DNA of 56,641 nucleotides from Segatella oulorum JCM 14966 (GTDB lineage Bacteria > Bacteroidota > Bacteroidia > Bacteroidales > Bacteroidaceae). How positions within the stretch are numbered: the stretch's first letter is position 1; each line of letters starts with the position of its first letter. A program made the position numbers and the translations under genes. A model generated the notes under the pieces. That model saw nothing but the letters and a program-made list of their open reading frames with translations. It searched no databases and was not told the DNA's origin. Shown in pieces: positions 9,192-18,583 of the stretch. The stretch covers positions 1 to 56,641 of the forward strand of contig NZ_BAJQ01000012.1 in NCBI RefSeq assembly GCF_000613785.1, read 5' to 3'.

Positions 9192-9394
9192 TGTTCGGGA
9201 CTCCCCGACGGGCTGTTTTCCTCAAAAATGCTTGTTCGGGAGTCCCCGAAGCGTTGTTTTTATCAAAAATGCCTGTTCGGGACTCCCCGAAGCGTTGTTT
9301 TTATCAAAAATGCTTATTCGGGACTCCCCGAAGTGTTGTTTTTCTCAAAAATACTTGTTCGGGGCTCCCCGAAGTGTTGTTTTTATCAAAAACA
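9192..9394. repeat. Tandem array 2A, 41-bp period, 5 units
   Basis: Units start at 9192, 9233, 9274, 9315 and 9356, exactly 41 bp apart. Each holds two inverted repeats: TTCGGG-nnn(n)-CCCGAA, whose loop varies (ACTC, AGTC, GCTC), and TTTTT-nTC-AAAAA, whose loop also varies. It begins 42 bp after the truA stop. All three plus-strand frames are nearly open through it, which reflects composition, not coding. Confidence 0.9.
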
Positions 9395-9570
9395 GTCGAA
9401 ATACCCCCGTATCTCGTGTGTTTTTCTCAAAAACAGTCGAAACACCCCTGGTATCTCGTGTGTTTTTCTCAAAAACAGTCGAAACACCCCTGGTATCTCG
9501 TGTGTTTTTCTCAAAAACAATCGAAACACCCCCGGCATCTCGTATGTTTTTCTCAAAATCGGCTGTTTCA
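9395..9570. repeat. Tandem array 2B, 41-42 bp period, 4 units
   Basis: Units start with GTCGAA at 9395, 9436, 9478 and 9520. The unit core is ACACCCCTGGTATCTCGTGT followed by GTTTTTCTCAAAAAC. It directly continues array 2A but has a different sequence; only the T5-nTC-A5 element is shared. Together the two arrays fill the 459-bp gap between truA and the EamA transporter; no separate promoter is obvious. Confidence 0.88.
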
Positions 9571-9608
9571 ACCCCTTGGACGGGCTTAACAATTAAAAAT
9601 ATATTGCA

Positions 9609-10525
9609 ATGTGGTTACTCTTAGCATTCCTTTCGGCGGCGCTGCTGGGCTTTTACGACACGTTTAAGAAAAAGTCGTTGCGCAACAACGCGGTCATCCC
9701 CGTTTTGTTTCTCAACACGCTGTTTTCAACGCTCATCTTCCTCCCCTTCATCGTTCTGTCCGCTTCGTCGCACATCTTGGACGGCAGCATGTTTTATGTG
9801 CCGCAGATGGGGTGGGCGGCGCATCGTTTCATTTTGCTGAAGAGCGTTTTGGTGCTGTCGAGCTGGATTTTTGGCTACTTTGCCATGAAGCATCTTCCGC
9901 TAAGCATTGTTGGTCCCATCAATGCCACGCGCCCCGTGTTGGTGCTGGTGGGTGCACTGCTGGTTTATGGCGAGCGGCTCAATCTGTGGCAGTGGACGGG
10001 TGTGTTGCTGGCCATTTTGTCGTTCTTCTTGTTGAGCCGCAGCGGGCGGAAAGAGGGCATAGACTTTAAGCACAATCGCTGGATATTTTGCCTGATTATT
10101 GCAGCATTGTTGGGTGCAGCGAGTGGGTTGTATGACAAATATCTGATGGCCTCCGTGCAGGATGGGGGCGTGGGCTGAATCGCATGGTGGTGCAGAGCTG
10201 GTATAACATTTATCAGATGGTTTTAATGGGCATCATTTTGTGCACCATTTGGTTTCCCAAGCGGCGGCAGTCAACGCCTTTTCGGTGGGATGGCGCGATT
10301 GTTTTCATCTCGATATTCCTAAGTCTTGCCGACTTCGCCTATCTCTACGCGCTAAGCCTCCCCGGTGCCATGATTTCGGTTGTGAGCATGGTGCGCCGCG
10401 GCAGTGTTATCGTGAGTTTCATCACGGCCGTGCTCTTTTTCCGGGAGCGCAATGTTAAAGCCAAAGCCATTGATTTGCTGTTGGTGTTGCTGGGCATGAT
10501 TTGCCTCTACATCGGCTCGCATTGA
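9609..10525 (+). CDS. EamA/DMT family transporter, frameshifted near 10170
   Basis: About 305 aa after repair, with roughly ten transmembrane helices in two five-helix halves, typical of the drug/metabolite transporter superfamily. The first frame runs to VQDGGVG and stops at TGA 10175-10177. The second continues from LNRMVVQSWYNIYQMVL. One missing G in the GGGGG (10164-10168) or GGG (10172-10174) run accounts for the break. GPINATRPVLVLVGALLVYGERL is the first-half EamA signature; GAMISVVSMVRRGSVIVSF closes the second. The substrate is unknown. It follows a double tandem array and precedes dapA. Confidence 0.85.
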
Positions 10526-10582
10526 TGGAGTGGGGCAGCAAAATAATACCGCCAAGATGGCACCGCTTTGCAAGAATAATCG

Positions 10583-10590
10583 TATCTTTG
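10583..10590 (+). promoter_or_regulatory. -7 element TATCTTTG for dapA
   Basis: TAnnTTTG match 27 nt before the dapA ATG at 10618. Confidence 0.6.
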
Positions 10591-10617
10591 CCTGCACGAA
10601 CGAAAAAACAAATATTT

Positions 10618-11505
10618 ATGGCACACAATATATTTAAAGGTTTAGGTATCGCGCTCATCACTCCATTTACATCCGAAGGGAGGGTCGACTATGATGCACT
10701 GAAGCGACTCATAGAATATCAGTTGGCGAACGGCGCCGACTTTTTGTGTATTTTGGCAACGACGGGCGAGGCACCTTGCCTGACCCAGCAAGAGCGTGAC
10801 GACATCACGGCATTTATCAGAGAGCGTGTGGCAGGGCGTGTGCCCATCCTTAAATATTGTGGTGGAAACAATACCTCAGCTGTGGTGGAAGAAATCAATA
10901 CGACCGATTGGACGGGGATTGATGGCATTTTGAGCATCTGTCCCTATTACAACAAACCTTCCCAAGAAGGAATTTATCAGCATTTCAAAGCCATAGCCGA
11001 AGTGAGCCCATTGCCCATTGTGCTCTATAATGTTCCAGGACGGACAGGAGTCAACATGAAGCCCGAGACCATTGTTCGCTTGGCCAATGATTTTGCGAAT
11101 ATTGTTGGCGTGAAAGAAGCCAGTGGCAGTATGGAGCAGGTGGATGAAATTATTAAGAATAAGCCCCATCGTTTCGACGTGATTAGTGGCGATGATGCTT
11201 TGACGTTCTCTATGGTGGCCAGTGGTGCCGCAGGCGTTATTTCCGTGATTGGCAATGCGCTGCCGAAAGAGTTTAGCCGTATGATTCGCTTAGAGTTCAA
11301 TGGAGAATATGAACCCGCACGGAAAATTCATCACAAATTTACCGAACTTTATTCCTTACTTTTTATCGACGGCAATCCCGCGGGTTGCAAAGCATTGCTG
11401 AATGATATGGGTTTGATTGAGAATGTATTACGCCTGCCATTAGTTCCCACAACGATAACGACAAAACAAAAGATGGCGGTTATCCTGAAAGAGCTTCGCA
11501 TATAA
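10618..11505 (+). CDS. dapA: 4-hydroxy-tetrahydrodipicolinate synthase
   Basis: 295 aa. A class I aldolase-type TIM barrel condenses pyruvate and aspartate semialdehyde in lysine/diaminopimelate synthesis. Visible features are GLGIALITPF at the start, TTGEAPCLTQQER, the YNVPGRTG loop and the Schiff-base lysine in GVKEASGS. The upstream open frame adds 39 residues that overlap the EamA tail. The ATG at 10618 matches family starts and lies behind a -7 box. It is convergent with the GH25 gene. Confidence 0.96.
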   Translation: MAHNIFKGLGIALITPFTSEGRVDYDALKRLIEYQLANGADFLCILATTGEAPCLTQQERDDITAFIRERVAGRVPILKYCGGNNTSAVVEEINTTDWTGIDGILSICPYYNKPSQEGIYQHFKAIAEVSPLPIVLYNVPGRTGVNMKPETIVRLANDFANIVGVKEASGSMEQVDEIIKNKPHRFDVISGDDALTFSMVASGAAGVISVIGNALPKEFSRMIRLEFNGEYEPARKIHHKFTELYSLLFIDGNPAGCKALLNDMGLIENVLRLPLVPTTITTKQKMAVILKELRI

Positions 11506-11539
11506 TGTTGTAGCAGGCAGAGGAGGGTAGAGGTCGCCC

Positions 11540-12385
11540 TCACCAACGGCTACTGCCGATGGTCATTTTCTTTAGATCGTAGTAGCTGCCGTTATAGATA
11601 TTAAAATCGACATAACCTTTAATACCTGGAATTTTTCCCGCATCGGTGTGCTGCCAGAATTTCCAAGCACCTTTATATTCCACCTTGTCTACATAGTAGT
11701 GAGCTATCCAATAGGGATAGTCGTTGAAAACGGGTGCTGAAAGATATTGCTGCTTGAATTTGTGGTAGGTGTAGAGTATGGGCTTCACGTGGTATTTGTC
11801 TTCCACAATGTGAAGCCAGGTGAGCACGTCACGTTGAAAATCTTCGGTGCTTTGATCGGGGCGTTTGTGCTCCACGTCTAAAACGGGTGGCAAATCACCA
11901 TCATTAAGATGAACTTTATCAAGAAAATAATAGGCTTGATCGCGTGCAGACGATTTGGTGCTCCAAAAGTGGTAGGCACCGCGAATGAAGCCATAGTCTC
12001 CGGCACTCTGATAGTTTTCATAAAACGTTTCGTCGAGCTTGCCCGTTCCTTCAGTGCTCTTCATAATGACAAAACGAATGGGATTTCCCTCAATCATTGC
12101 ATTGGCCACTTTCTCCCAGTCGATGTTGGTTTGATAATGCGAAATATCAATGCCGTGGATTTCGTAGCCTTCGGGATATTTAGCTTCACCATAAAGCGCA
12201 CGCCAACGGAACCCCGTAGGCCCAACAAAGAAATGATAAAAGCACCAAACGTAGACCGCTATCATACCCACAGCTCCCCATGCAATGGTTTTGCGTGAGA
12301 GATTACGAAAGGGGCGAAAGCGTTTACGTGTGGTTGGCTTCCTTCTTTTTCGAGTCCGCTTGTAGGTTCGTTTTGTTGTTGTCAT
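11540..12385 (-). CDS. GH25 family lysozyme, membrane-anchored
   Basis: 281 aa. A very basic Lys/Arg/Thr-rich cytoplasmic tail (1-30) precedes a single transmembrane helix (about 33-53). The GH25 muramidase barrel follows, with GIDISHYQTNIDW, FVIMKSTEG, RGAYHFW, PVLDVEHK, and YPYWIAHY...WKFWQHTD. The catalytic Asp and Glu of the DxE motif are present in PVLDVEHK. It probably cleaves peptidoglycan from the periplasmic face. It lies 75 bp downstream of pfp; a terminator-like hairpin ends only a few bases before its ATG. Confidence 0.92.
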   Translation of the reverse strand: MTTTKRTYKRTRKRRKPTTRKRFRPFRNLSRKTIAWGAVGMIAVYVWCFYHFFVGPTGFRWRALYGEAKYPEGYEIHGIDISHYQTNIDWEKVANAMIEGNPIRFVIMKSTEGTGKLDETFYENYQSAGDYGFIRGAYHFWSTKSSARDQAYYFLDKVHLNDGDLPPVLDVEHKRPDQSTEDFQRDVLTWLHIVEDKYHVKPILYTYHKFKQQYLSAPVFNDYPYWIAHYYVDKVEYKGAWKFWQHTDAGKIPGIKGYVDFNIYNGSYYDLKKMTIGSSRW

Positions 12386-12390
12386 GCAAA

Positions 12391-12439
12391 TAAAAATATA
12401 GGGAAAGGCTTGTTTTCTAGTGTTTTTCCTTTCCTATAT
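12391..12439 (-). terminator. Intrinsic terminator/attenuator between pfp and the GH25 gene
   Basis: On the minus strand ATATAGGAAAGG pairs with CCTTTCCCTATAT (one bulged base) across a 19-nt loop, followed by TTTTT. The run ends about 6 nt before the GH25 ATG. It would stop pfp transcription or attenuate the lysozyme gene. Confidence 0.7.
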
Positions 12440-12460
12440 ATGAATTGATAATATGTCGGA

Positions 12461-14104
12461 TTATTTCTGTTCCAAAATCAGCGTTTTGGTGGGTTGATCG
12501 CAAACTTCAGCTGGTCCCCAATATTGGATAGGACCTGGATAAACGTATGCTGTATTCTTCGCCCATTCATCGCGTTTTGCGGCAAAAGCTTTGAAAGGTT
12601 TACCATCAAGTTCAACCAATGCCTTGCGAATAACAGGCTTCATTTGGCCGTTTCTGCGTTCCATGTTCATCATCATAGTAATAGGCACACCCCCAGCTTT
12701 CCAGTTGTCAGTTGTGGCTGTGGTATTCTTAACAATGGCCATGTAACCAGTCTTGCCATTAGCAATGAGCTGAGCCGCACTGGTTCCTAAGGCGTAGCAA
12801 TAGTCGGCATCGAAGTTAGATGGAGCAGCGCAACGTCCTTCGTAGCCGAAGAAGTGGTGTTGCGGCGCAAACTTACCATTGTATTTTCCTTCCTTAGCCC
12901 ATTGCTGAAGCTTAGCATCAACCATCTCTGAAAGAAGTTTCTCTGTTTCGATGAGTGATACTTGTACATTGCCGTGAGGGTCACGATCCAAACTTAATTG
13001 GCGTGCCACACCTTCAGGCAGGGTTTCGAACGTTGCAGCATTCTCCTTTGACAGATGGCTGAGAATATAAGCACGCTGTGCATCCTTGTTCAAGTCTTTG
13101 TAGTCGGCACCGTGCGTAGCAAGTAGGTCGTTCAGCTCTTGAATAAGGCGGCCGATCGCAGGAATAAACTCGATTAAACCTTCGGGAATGAGCACTACGC
13201 CGAAGTTGTTGCCTTGTGCAGCACGATAAGCCACGGTGTTGGCAATGTTCTCAACCACTTCGTTCAGCGTAAGGTCGTTTTTCTCAATTTCTTCAGAGAT
13301 TAAGCAAATGTTAGGCTGGGTTTGCAACGCACATTCCAACGCGATGTGTGAAGCCGAACGCCCCATAAGCTTTACAAAGTGCCAATATTTACGTGCAGAG
13401 TTACAGTCACGCTCGATGTTGCCAATCAGCTCTGAATAGGTCTTTGTAGCGGTGTCGAAACCGAATGACGTTTCGATCTGACTGTTCTTCAAGTCGCCAT
13501 CAATAGTCTTTGGGCAGCCAATCACTTGCACACCATATTTTTTGGCGGCATAATATTCAGCTAACACACAAGCGTTGGTATTCGAATCGTCTCCGCCAAT
13601 AATAACAATAGCGCTGATGTCTAATTTGCGAATGATTTGCAAGCCTTTTTCAAACTGCTCCTCTTTTTCCAACTTTGTACGTCCAGAGCCAATCATATCG
13701 AAACCTCCGGTGTTGCGATACGGGTCAATAAATTCTGAAGTAATTTCAATATAGTTGTGGTCAACCAATCCACCTGGCCCCATTAAAAAGCCATAAAGGC
13801 GATTTTCGGGATTAAGTTTCTTAACGGCATCGAACAAACCACTAATGACATTGTGCCCGCCAGGAGCTTGTCCACCAGAAAGAATAATACCAACATTCAT
13901 CTTCTTTTGGTTGGTCTCATTTCCTAGAACAAATTCTACCAAGGGCATTCCATACGTGTTGGGAAATAAGTTCTTAATCTCTTCTTGATTGTCAACGCTT
14001 TGTGTTGGCGCTCCTTCTACAATCTTCACTGCACCCTGAAGGGCTTTGGGTAACTTAGGCTGATAAGCAGATCTTGCTTTCTGCAATGCGCTAATTTCCA
14101 TCAT
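12461..14104 (-). CDS. pfp: Diphosphate-fructose-6-phosphate 1-phosphotransferase
   Basis: 547 aa, the long PPi-dependent phosphofructokinase clade. It reversibly phosphorylates fructose 6-phosphate with pyrophosphate in glycolysis. PPi specificity is shown by GGDDSNTNA (Asp where ATP enzymes have Gly) and PKTIDGDLK. Other signatures are GGQAPGGHNVI, MGRSASHIALECALQTQP and FFGYEGRCAAPSNFDA. It is transcribed alone from a -7 box about 50 nt upstream. A hairpin with a T-run follows its stop. Confidence 0.95.
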   Translation of the reverse strand: MMEISALQKARSAYQPKLPKALQGAVKIVEGAPTQSVDNQEEIKNLFPNTYGMPLVEFVLGNETNQKKMNVGIILSGGQAPGGHNVISGLFDAVKKLNPENRLYGFLMGPGGLVDHNYIEITSEFIDPYRNTGGFDMIGSGRTKLEKEEQFEKGLQIIRKLDISAIVIIGGDDSNTNACVLAEYYAAKKYGVQVIGCPKTIDGDLKNSQIETSFGFDTATKTYSELIGNIERDCNSARKYWHFVKLMGRSASHIALECALQTQPNICLISEEIEKNDLTLNEVVENIANTVAYRAAQGNNFGVVLIPEGLIEFIPAIGRLIQELNDLLATHGADYKDLNKDAQRAYILSHLSKENAATFETLPEGVARQLSLDRDPHGNVQVSLIETEKLLSEMVDAKLQQWAKEGKYNGKFAPQHHFFGYEGRCAAPSNFDADYCYALGTSAAQLIANGKTGYMAIVKNTTATTDNWKAGGVPITMMMNMERRNGQMKPVIRKALVELDGKPFKAFAAKRDEWAKNTAYVYPGPIQYWGPAEVCDQPTKTLILEQK

Positions 14105-14152
14105 TTCGATTTTATTTTATGATTATAAATTAATGTTATGCAATAACACGCG

Positions 14153-14160
14153 CAAATTTA
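14153..14160 (-). promoter_or_regulatory. -7 element TAAATTTG for pfp
   Basis: Minus-strand TAnnTTTG match with a T-rich -33 region 19 nt upstream; about 50-nt leader to the pfp ATG. Confidence 0.65.
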
Positions 14161-14254
14161 CGGCTTTTCTGTGAAACATAAAAATAAATGGAATGAAAAC
14201 AAAAATTATCCGAAACTTTTTAAGGTGCATATTTTACAATTACAATTTTTTGTT

Positions 14255-14262
14255 TATCTTTG
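14255..14262 (+). promoter_or_regulatory. -7 element TATCTTTG for the 14293 gene
   Basis: TAnnTTTG match 30 nt before the ATG at 14293, preceded by an AT-rich stretch. Confidence 0.6.
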
Positions 14263-14292
14263 GCAAGCATAAATATAAAAGTTACAAAGATT

Positions 14293-14562
14293 ATGGCTAA
14301 GAAGAGAGAATTAAAACGGTCTATAGACTATGTTTGTAGCGACTTGTTTGCCGAAGCCGTAGCAGCTTCACTTTATGGTAAAAAGATTAATCAGGAGAAT
14401 TTAGATGCCCTCTTAAGGGTAATCCTTTCGGTTCACAATGATTTTATCCGCCGCATTTCGCATCCAGAGCCAGGACTTCCTGCAAAAGTTTATTACAAAG
14501 TAATTATCAATGATTTCAATACACAGGTAAATGAAATTGTTGACCACATTCAGAATTTATAA
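14293..14562 (+). CDS. Small conserved Bacteroidales protein of unknown function
   Basis: 89 aa. The start was taken at MAKKRELKRSIDYVC; the longer frame begins with a TTG inside the promoter. It is predicted all-helical, with no signal peptide and no transmembrane segment. A basic N terminus, one conserved-looking Cys (YVCSDLFAE) and a C-terminal helix (NDFNTQVNEIVDHIQNL) are visible. Similar short proteins are, to my recollection, widespread in Bacteroidales, without known function. It lies 6 nt before an acyltransferase gene in an apparent operon. Confidence 0.8.
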   Translation: MAKKRELKRSIDYVCSDLFAEAVAASLYGKKINQENLDALLRVILSVHNDFIRRISHPEPGLPAKVYYKVIINDFNTQVNEIVDHIQNL

Positions 14563-14568
14563 AGGCGA

Positions 14569-15117
14569 ATGCGTATACAAAAGTTTGCCAACTGGCTTCT
14601 CTATCAGAAAATGGGATGGACAAAACATGTCACCATCCCATTCCCTGAAAAGTTTATTATCTGTTTAGCACCTCATACAAGTAATTGGGACTTTATTTTA
14701 GGTCAGCTATTCACGTGGTCTGAAGGTATAAAAATCAATTTTCTGATGAAGCGCGAATGGTTCTTTTGGCCATTGGGCATGTTGTTTAGACGGTTAGGGG
14801 GTATACCCGTGTGGCGAAGTAAGCACCGCAGTATGACAGATAATTTAGTTCATACGGCTATGCAATCGTCCGATTTCAGACTTTGTATTACGCCCGAAGG
14901 AACACGTTCACCCAATGCAGACTGGAAAAAGGGATTTTATTACATTGCGCTTGGTGCAAAAATCCCCATTCTTCTCTATGGCGTTGATTATGAAAAGAAA
15001 CAGATTGTATGCACGCAAACATTTATTCCATCCGGTGATATTGAACGTGATATGCCTTTAATAAAAGATTATTTCAAATCATTTAAAGGGAAAAAGCCAG
15101 AAAATTTTGCTTATTGA
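14569..15117 (+). CDS. Lysophospholipid acyltransferase family protein
   Basis: 182 aa. PlsC-like fold: the catalytic HX4D motif appears as APHTSNWDF (about 41-49), the acceptor-site motif as TPEGTRSP (about 104), and GGIPVWRSK lies between them. Short PlsC-type proteins of this kind transfer an acyl group to a lysophospholipid or related acceptor at the inner membrane; the exact acceptor cannot be read. It shares an operon with the small protein upstream and overlaps the start of the golvesin-like gene by 11 nt. Confidence 0.88.
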   Translation: MRIQKFANWLLYQKMGWTKHVTIPFPEKFIICLAPHTSNWDFILGQLFTWSEGIKINFLMKREWFFWPLGMLFRRLGGIPVWRSKHRSMTDNLVHTAMQSSDFRLCITPEGTRSPNADWKKGFYYIALGAKIPILLYGVDYEKKQIVCTQTFIPSGDIERDMPLIKDYFKSFKGKKPENFAY

Positions 15118-18006
15118 GAAGAGTTTACCACATCTACGCAAAGTATTGCTATTGTTATCACTGCTTTGGTATGGATTGTTTCTGTGGGCAGAAATGCCCA
15201 CAGATTTAAACACCTATAAAGTGATGATGAACGGCTACTTTGCGAAATATTATCAAGAGAAGTTTGATTTTTCGGCTCCGATTGAGGTAAAGTCTATCAC
15301 CTTAGATGTGAAAGGACGCCTCTTAATTGAGCTCCATAATGCTCCTGATTTGCAAAATATTACGCCCAAGCAATTGCATAAGCTTTATAAATCGATAAAA
15401 AAACTACTCCCTACTTTCACACAGCATTATCAGCTGGAATTGCAATGTGGCGGACAACCCATAGCGTATCTTTTACCAGATGCCAAGCTGCCTGCAGATA
15501 TTGGTCGTCAGTTTTGGGGCGATATAGATTATGTCGATGCCCCGTGGGTAGCAAATGCTTCACGTCCATTTGCTATTCCGCATGGCTTGTTTGGTAGCCA
15601 TATTGCCTTATGGGCGAGCCATGGGCGCTATTACGACATAAACAAGAGTAAATGGGTGTGGCAGCGTCCTGCGCTCTTTTGCACAACGGAAGATTTGTTC
15701 ACGCAGACGATCGTCGTACCTTATCTCATCCCGATGTTGCAACGAGCAGGAGCGGCTGTGTTTACGCCGCGTGAGCGTGATTGGCAAACCGAAGAGCACA
15801 TCATCGATAATGATATTTCAAAAGTGCCAGCCTATCGGGAGGAAAATGTAAAAGGTGAGTGGACCACTACCGCCACTCCTGGTTTCTCAATGCATCAAGG
15901 GAGTTATGAAAATGGTGAAAATCCATTTAAACAAGGGACAGCGCGCATGGCGAAAGCCACGAGAAGCAAAAATCCGTCACTTATTTCCTATCAGCCCACA
16001 TTTCAGAAGGTAGGACGCTTTGCCGTGTACGTGAGTTATCAAACGACGGAAAAAAGCGTGTCCGATGCCGAATATATCGTTTATCATCGCGGGCAGGCAA
16101 CTCGTTTTTTGGTCAATCAAACCATGGGTGGTGGTACATGGGTTTATTTGGGTACGTTTGATTTTGATGCTGGCAGTAGCTTGGACAATCGCGTTGTGCT
16201 CACCAACCACTCCGCGCATCATGGTGTGGTTACAGCCGATGCCGTGCGTTTTGGAGGAGGAATGGGCAACATTTCGCGCGGCGGAATAGTCAGTGGTATG
16301 CCGCGTTGCCTGGAAGGTGCGCGCTACTATGCGCAATGGGCCGGAGCACCCACGTGGTGTATAATGGAAAATTAGGCGCCAACGATTATGGAGACGATAT
16401 CAACGCACGCCCTCAGATGACCAACTGGCTTAGTGGTGGTTCATGTTATGTGCCCAACTTAGATGGTAAGCGCGTTCCGATTGAATTGGCTTTAGCGGTG
16501 CATAGTGACGCAGGCTACAACACCGATGGCAGTTTGGTGGGTTCATTGGCCATTTGCACGACCCATTTCAACGAAGGCCAGCTGAATGCAGGTGTGAGCC
16601 GTTTGGTTTCAAAAGATTTTGCACAACAGTTGTTGGACGGACTGCAACGAGATTTGTCAGCCTCGCAGACCCCTTGGCCCATTCGTTATCTTTGGGATAA
16701 GAACTATGCCGAAACACGCTTGTCCGAAGTGCCGAGTGCCATTATCGAGACCCTTTCTCATCAGAATTTTCCCGACATGCTGTTAGGGCAAGATCCCCAT
16801 TTTAAATTTCTCATGGCACGCTCTCTTTATAAGACGATTGCTCGCTATGTGAATGGTGCACATGGACGTCCCACGGTCATTGCGCCCCTCGCCCCACAAG
16901 ATTTCCGTCTCACTTTTGTGCAACCGCAACGCATTCGTCTGGCCTGGTCGACCACTCCCGACAGTTTAGAACCCTCAGCCATGCCCTCTTCCTACGTGGT
17001 CTACACTGCTATGGGTGACAAAGGCTATGACAATGGTATTGTGGTGGGCGCTCCTTACACAGAAATCGACTTGCAGCCCGGCGTGCAATATAATTTCAAG
17101 GTGACAGCCATCAACCAGGGTGGCGAGAGCTTCCCAACGGAGGAACTGTCGGCCTATCATGCGTCGGGTGCCACAAAAACGATTCTCGTGGCAAATGGAT
17201 TCACTCGTTTAGCCACACCATTCGTGGTGGATGATGCCGACCGTCAAGGCTTTGATATCGACAAAGATCCTGGTGTGTCCTATGGTTTAACCGCAGGATG
17301 GAGTGGGCGACAGCTCAATTTCGACAAGACACGCATGGGCATTGAAGATGCAACCGGTTTAGGCTACAGCGGCAACGAACTTGAAGGAAAATTCATTGCT
17401 GGCAACGATTTCTCGGCTGTGCGCTGTCATGTGGATGCACTTGCTGCCATAGGCACTTATAATGTGGCCAGTTGCATGCTCAGCTGTGTAGAGAAGAGGC
17501 AAGAATCGCTCGCTCGCTATCAGGCTATAGATATTCTTTTAGGCCTGCAGAAAACCGACCGCTACGGCCAGACTTTCTCAAAGCCGTTGCAACAGCTGCT
17601 GCGCGATTATGTTGTTCAGCACGGAAAACTATTGGTAAGCGGCAGTTACGCGGCCTCCGACCAGCGTAGCGAGCCCGACCGACAGTTTCTGTCCGATGTA
17701 TTCAAGGTTGAGTCGGTCAGCTGCGACTCGTGCCATGCAGGCGAAACCGTTTACGCTGTGCGAGACAGCTTCGACATTTTCCGCAGCCCCAACGCCGACC
17801 ATTATGCCGCAACCTCGGTCGATGTCCTGCAACCTTTGGATGGCGCGGGCACGATGCTGCAATATAGCGACGGGCAACCCGCTGCGACATGCTACCGTGG
17901 TCCAAACTTTCGGGCGTGGTTCATGGGATTTCCCTTTGAATGTATTCGGCAACGTTCGCAACGCATCATGCTGATGAGTACCATCATGCAGCAACTTTTT
18001 CAATAG
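15107..18006 (+). CDS. Large secreted protein: golvesin C-terminal-like, amidase-like and fibronectin type III domains; frameshifted near 16350
   Basis: About 966 aa after repair. A TTG start overlaps the acyltransferase; a signal-like helix follows (KVLLLLSLLWYGLFLWA). A golvesin C-terminal-like beta domain lies at about 290-390 (YQPTFQKVGRFAVYVSYQT). One C is missing in CCC 16349-16351; frame 1 ends in AGAPTWCIMEN and the other frame carries on with HVVYNGKLGANDYGDD. Next are amidase_3-like segments (ALAVHSDAGYNTDGSLVG; VPSAIIETLSHQNFPDM) that could supply Zn ligands and the catalytic Glu. A fibronectin type III domain (about 590-690) and an uncharacterised C-terminal domain end the protein. 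It may be a cell-surface peptidoglycan amidase; this is inference. Confidence 0.82.
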
Positions 18007-18033
18007 ACAAAATCATCATTTATAATATAAGAT

Positions 18034-18354
18034 ATGTATAAAATACAAGCGAATCCATCGGGAACTCGTTCGATAGAACTCACCGAGGAACATCTGCAAA
18101 CCATTGACCATTATCATCTGACGCGCAATTTGGTAGATAGTAATGGCATTGTTGATGAAAACGTGTTAGACAAGCTGAAATTCAATGTGCGCTCACTGCT
18201 CGAGAGCGAAGAAGGTAACAATAAGCAGCTGCTGGATCTTTGTCTCGATGTAATTTACCATCCCAATATGAAGGCTTTTGGCTTGCAACAGTTGATGCTA
18301 CTATTTGCCGATTGGAAGAGCAAGCAGGCAGGAGAAGAAGATGGCGAAGCATAA
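18034..18354 (+). CDS. Hypothetical protein
   Basis: 106 aa, not recognised. It is acidic and mostly helical, with no signal peptide or transmembrane segment. It ends in a Lys/Glu-rich tail. It begins 27 nt after the large surface protein on the same strand and is followed by a tandem-repeat gap, so it could be the last gene of that operon. Confidence 0.65.
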   Translation: MYKIQANPSGTRSIELTEEHLQTIDHYHLTRNLVDSNGIVDENVLDKLKFNVRSLLESEEGNNKQLLDLCLDVIYHPNMKAFGLQQLMLLFADWKSKQAGEEDGEA

Positions 18355-18371
18355 AAGAATGCTTCCAGTGC

Positions 18372-18530
18372 ACACATTCTGCATGGTTTTAAAAACAAAA
18401 CATCCTTTTGCACGTTGTTTTTGGGAGACTTTTTTCCAAAACACCCTTTCGTGCGTTGTTTTTGGGAGTTTTTTTCCAAAACATCGTTTCGAGCGTTGTT
18501 TTTCCAAGGTTTTTGGCACAAGGAGCATTT
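18372..18530. repeat. Tandem array 3, 40-41 bp period, about 3.5 units
   Basis: Units start with CGTTGTTTTT at 18413, 18454 and 18494, with a degenerate unit before them. Each complete unit contains TTTTTGG-nnn-TTTTTT-CCAAAA, an inverted repeat of TTTTGG with CCAAAA. It fills the gap between the 106-aa gene and the YgiQ gene. Confidence 0.8.
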
Positions 18531-18583
18531 CCGATGTATCAAGAACATAGTTTAAATACGGACATAAAAAAGAGATAAGAAGA

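Noticed and set aside
9139..9624. Overlapping open frames across arrays 2A and 2B (up to 161 codons, three plus-strand frames, one minus-strand frame)
   Set aside because: Several frames are open at once over tandem repeats with few stop codons, none with a signal or domain. The periods are partly 41 bp, which is not a multiple of three, so peptide repeats drift in frame.
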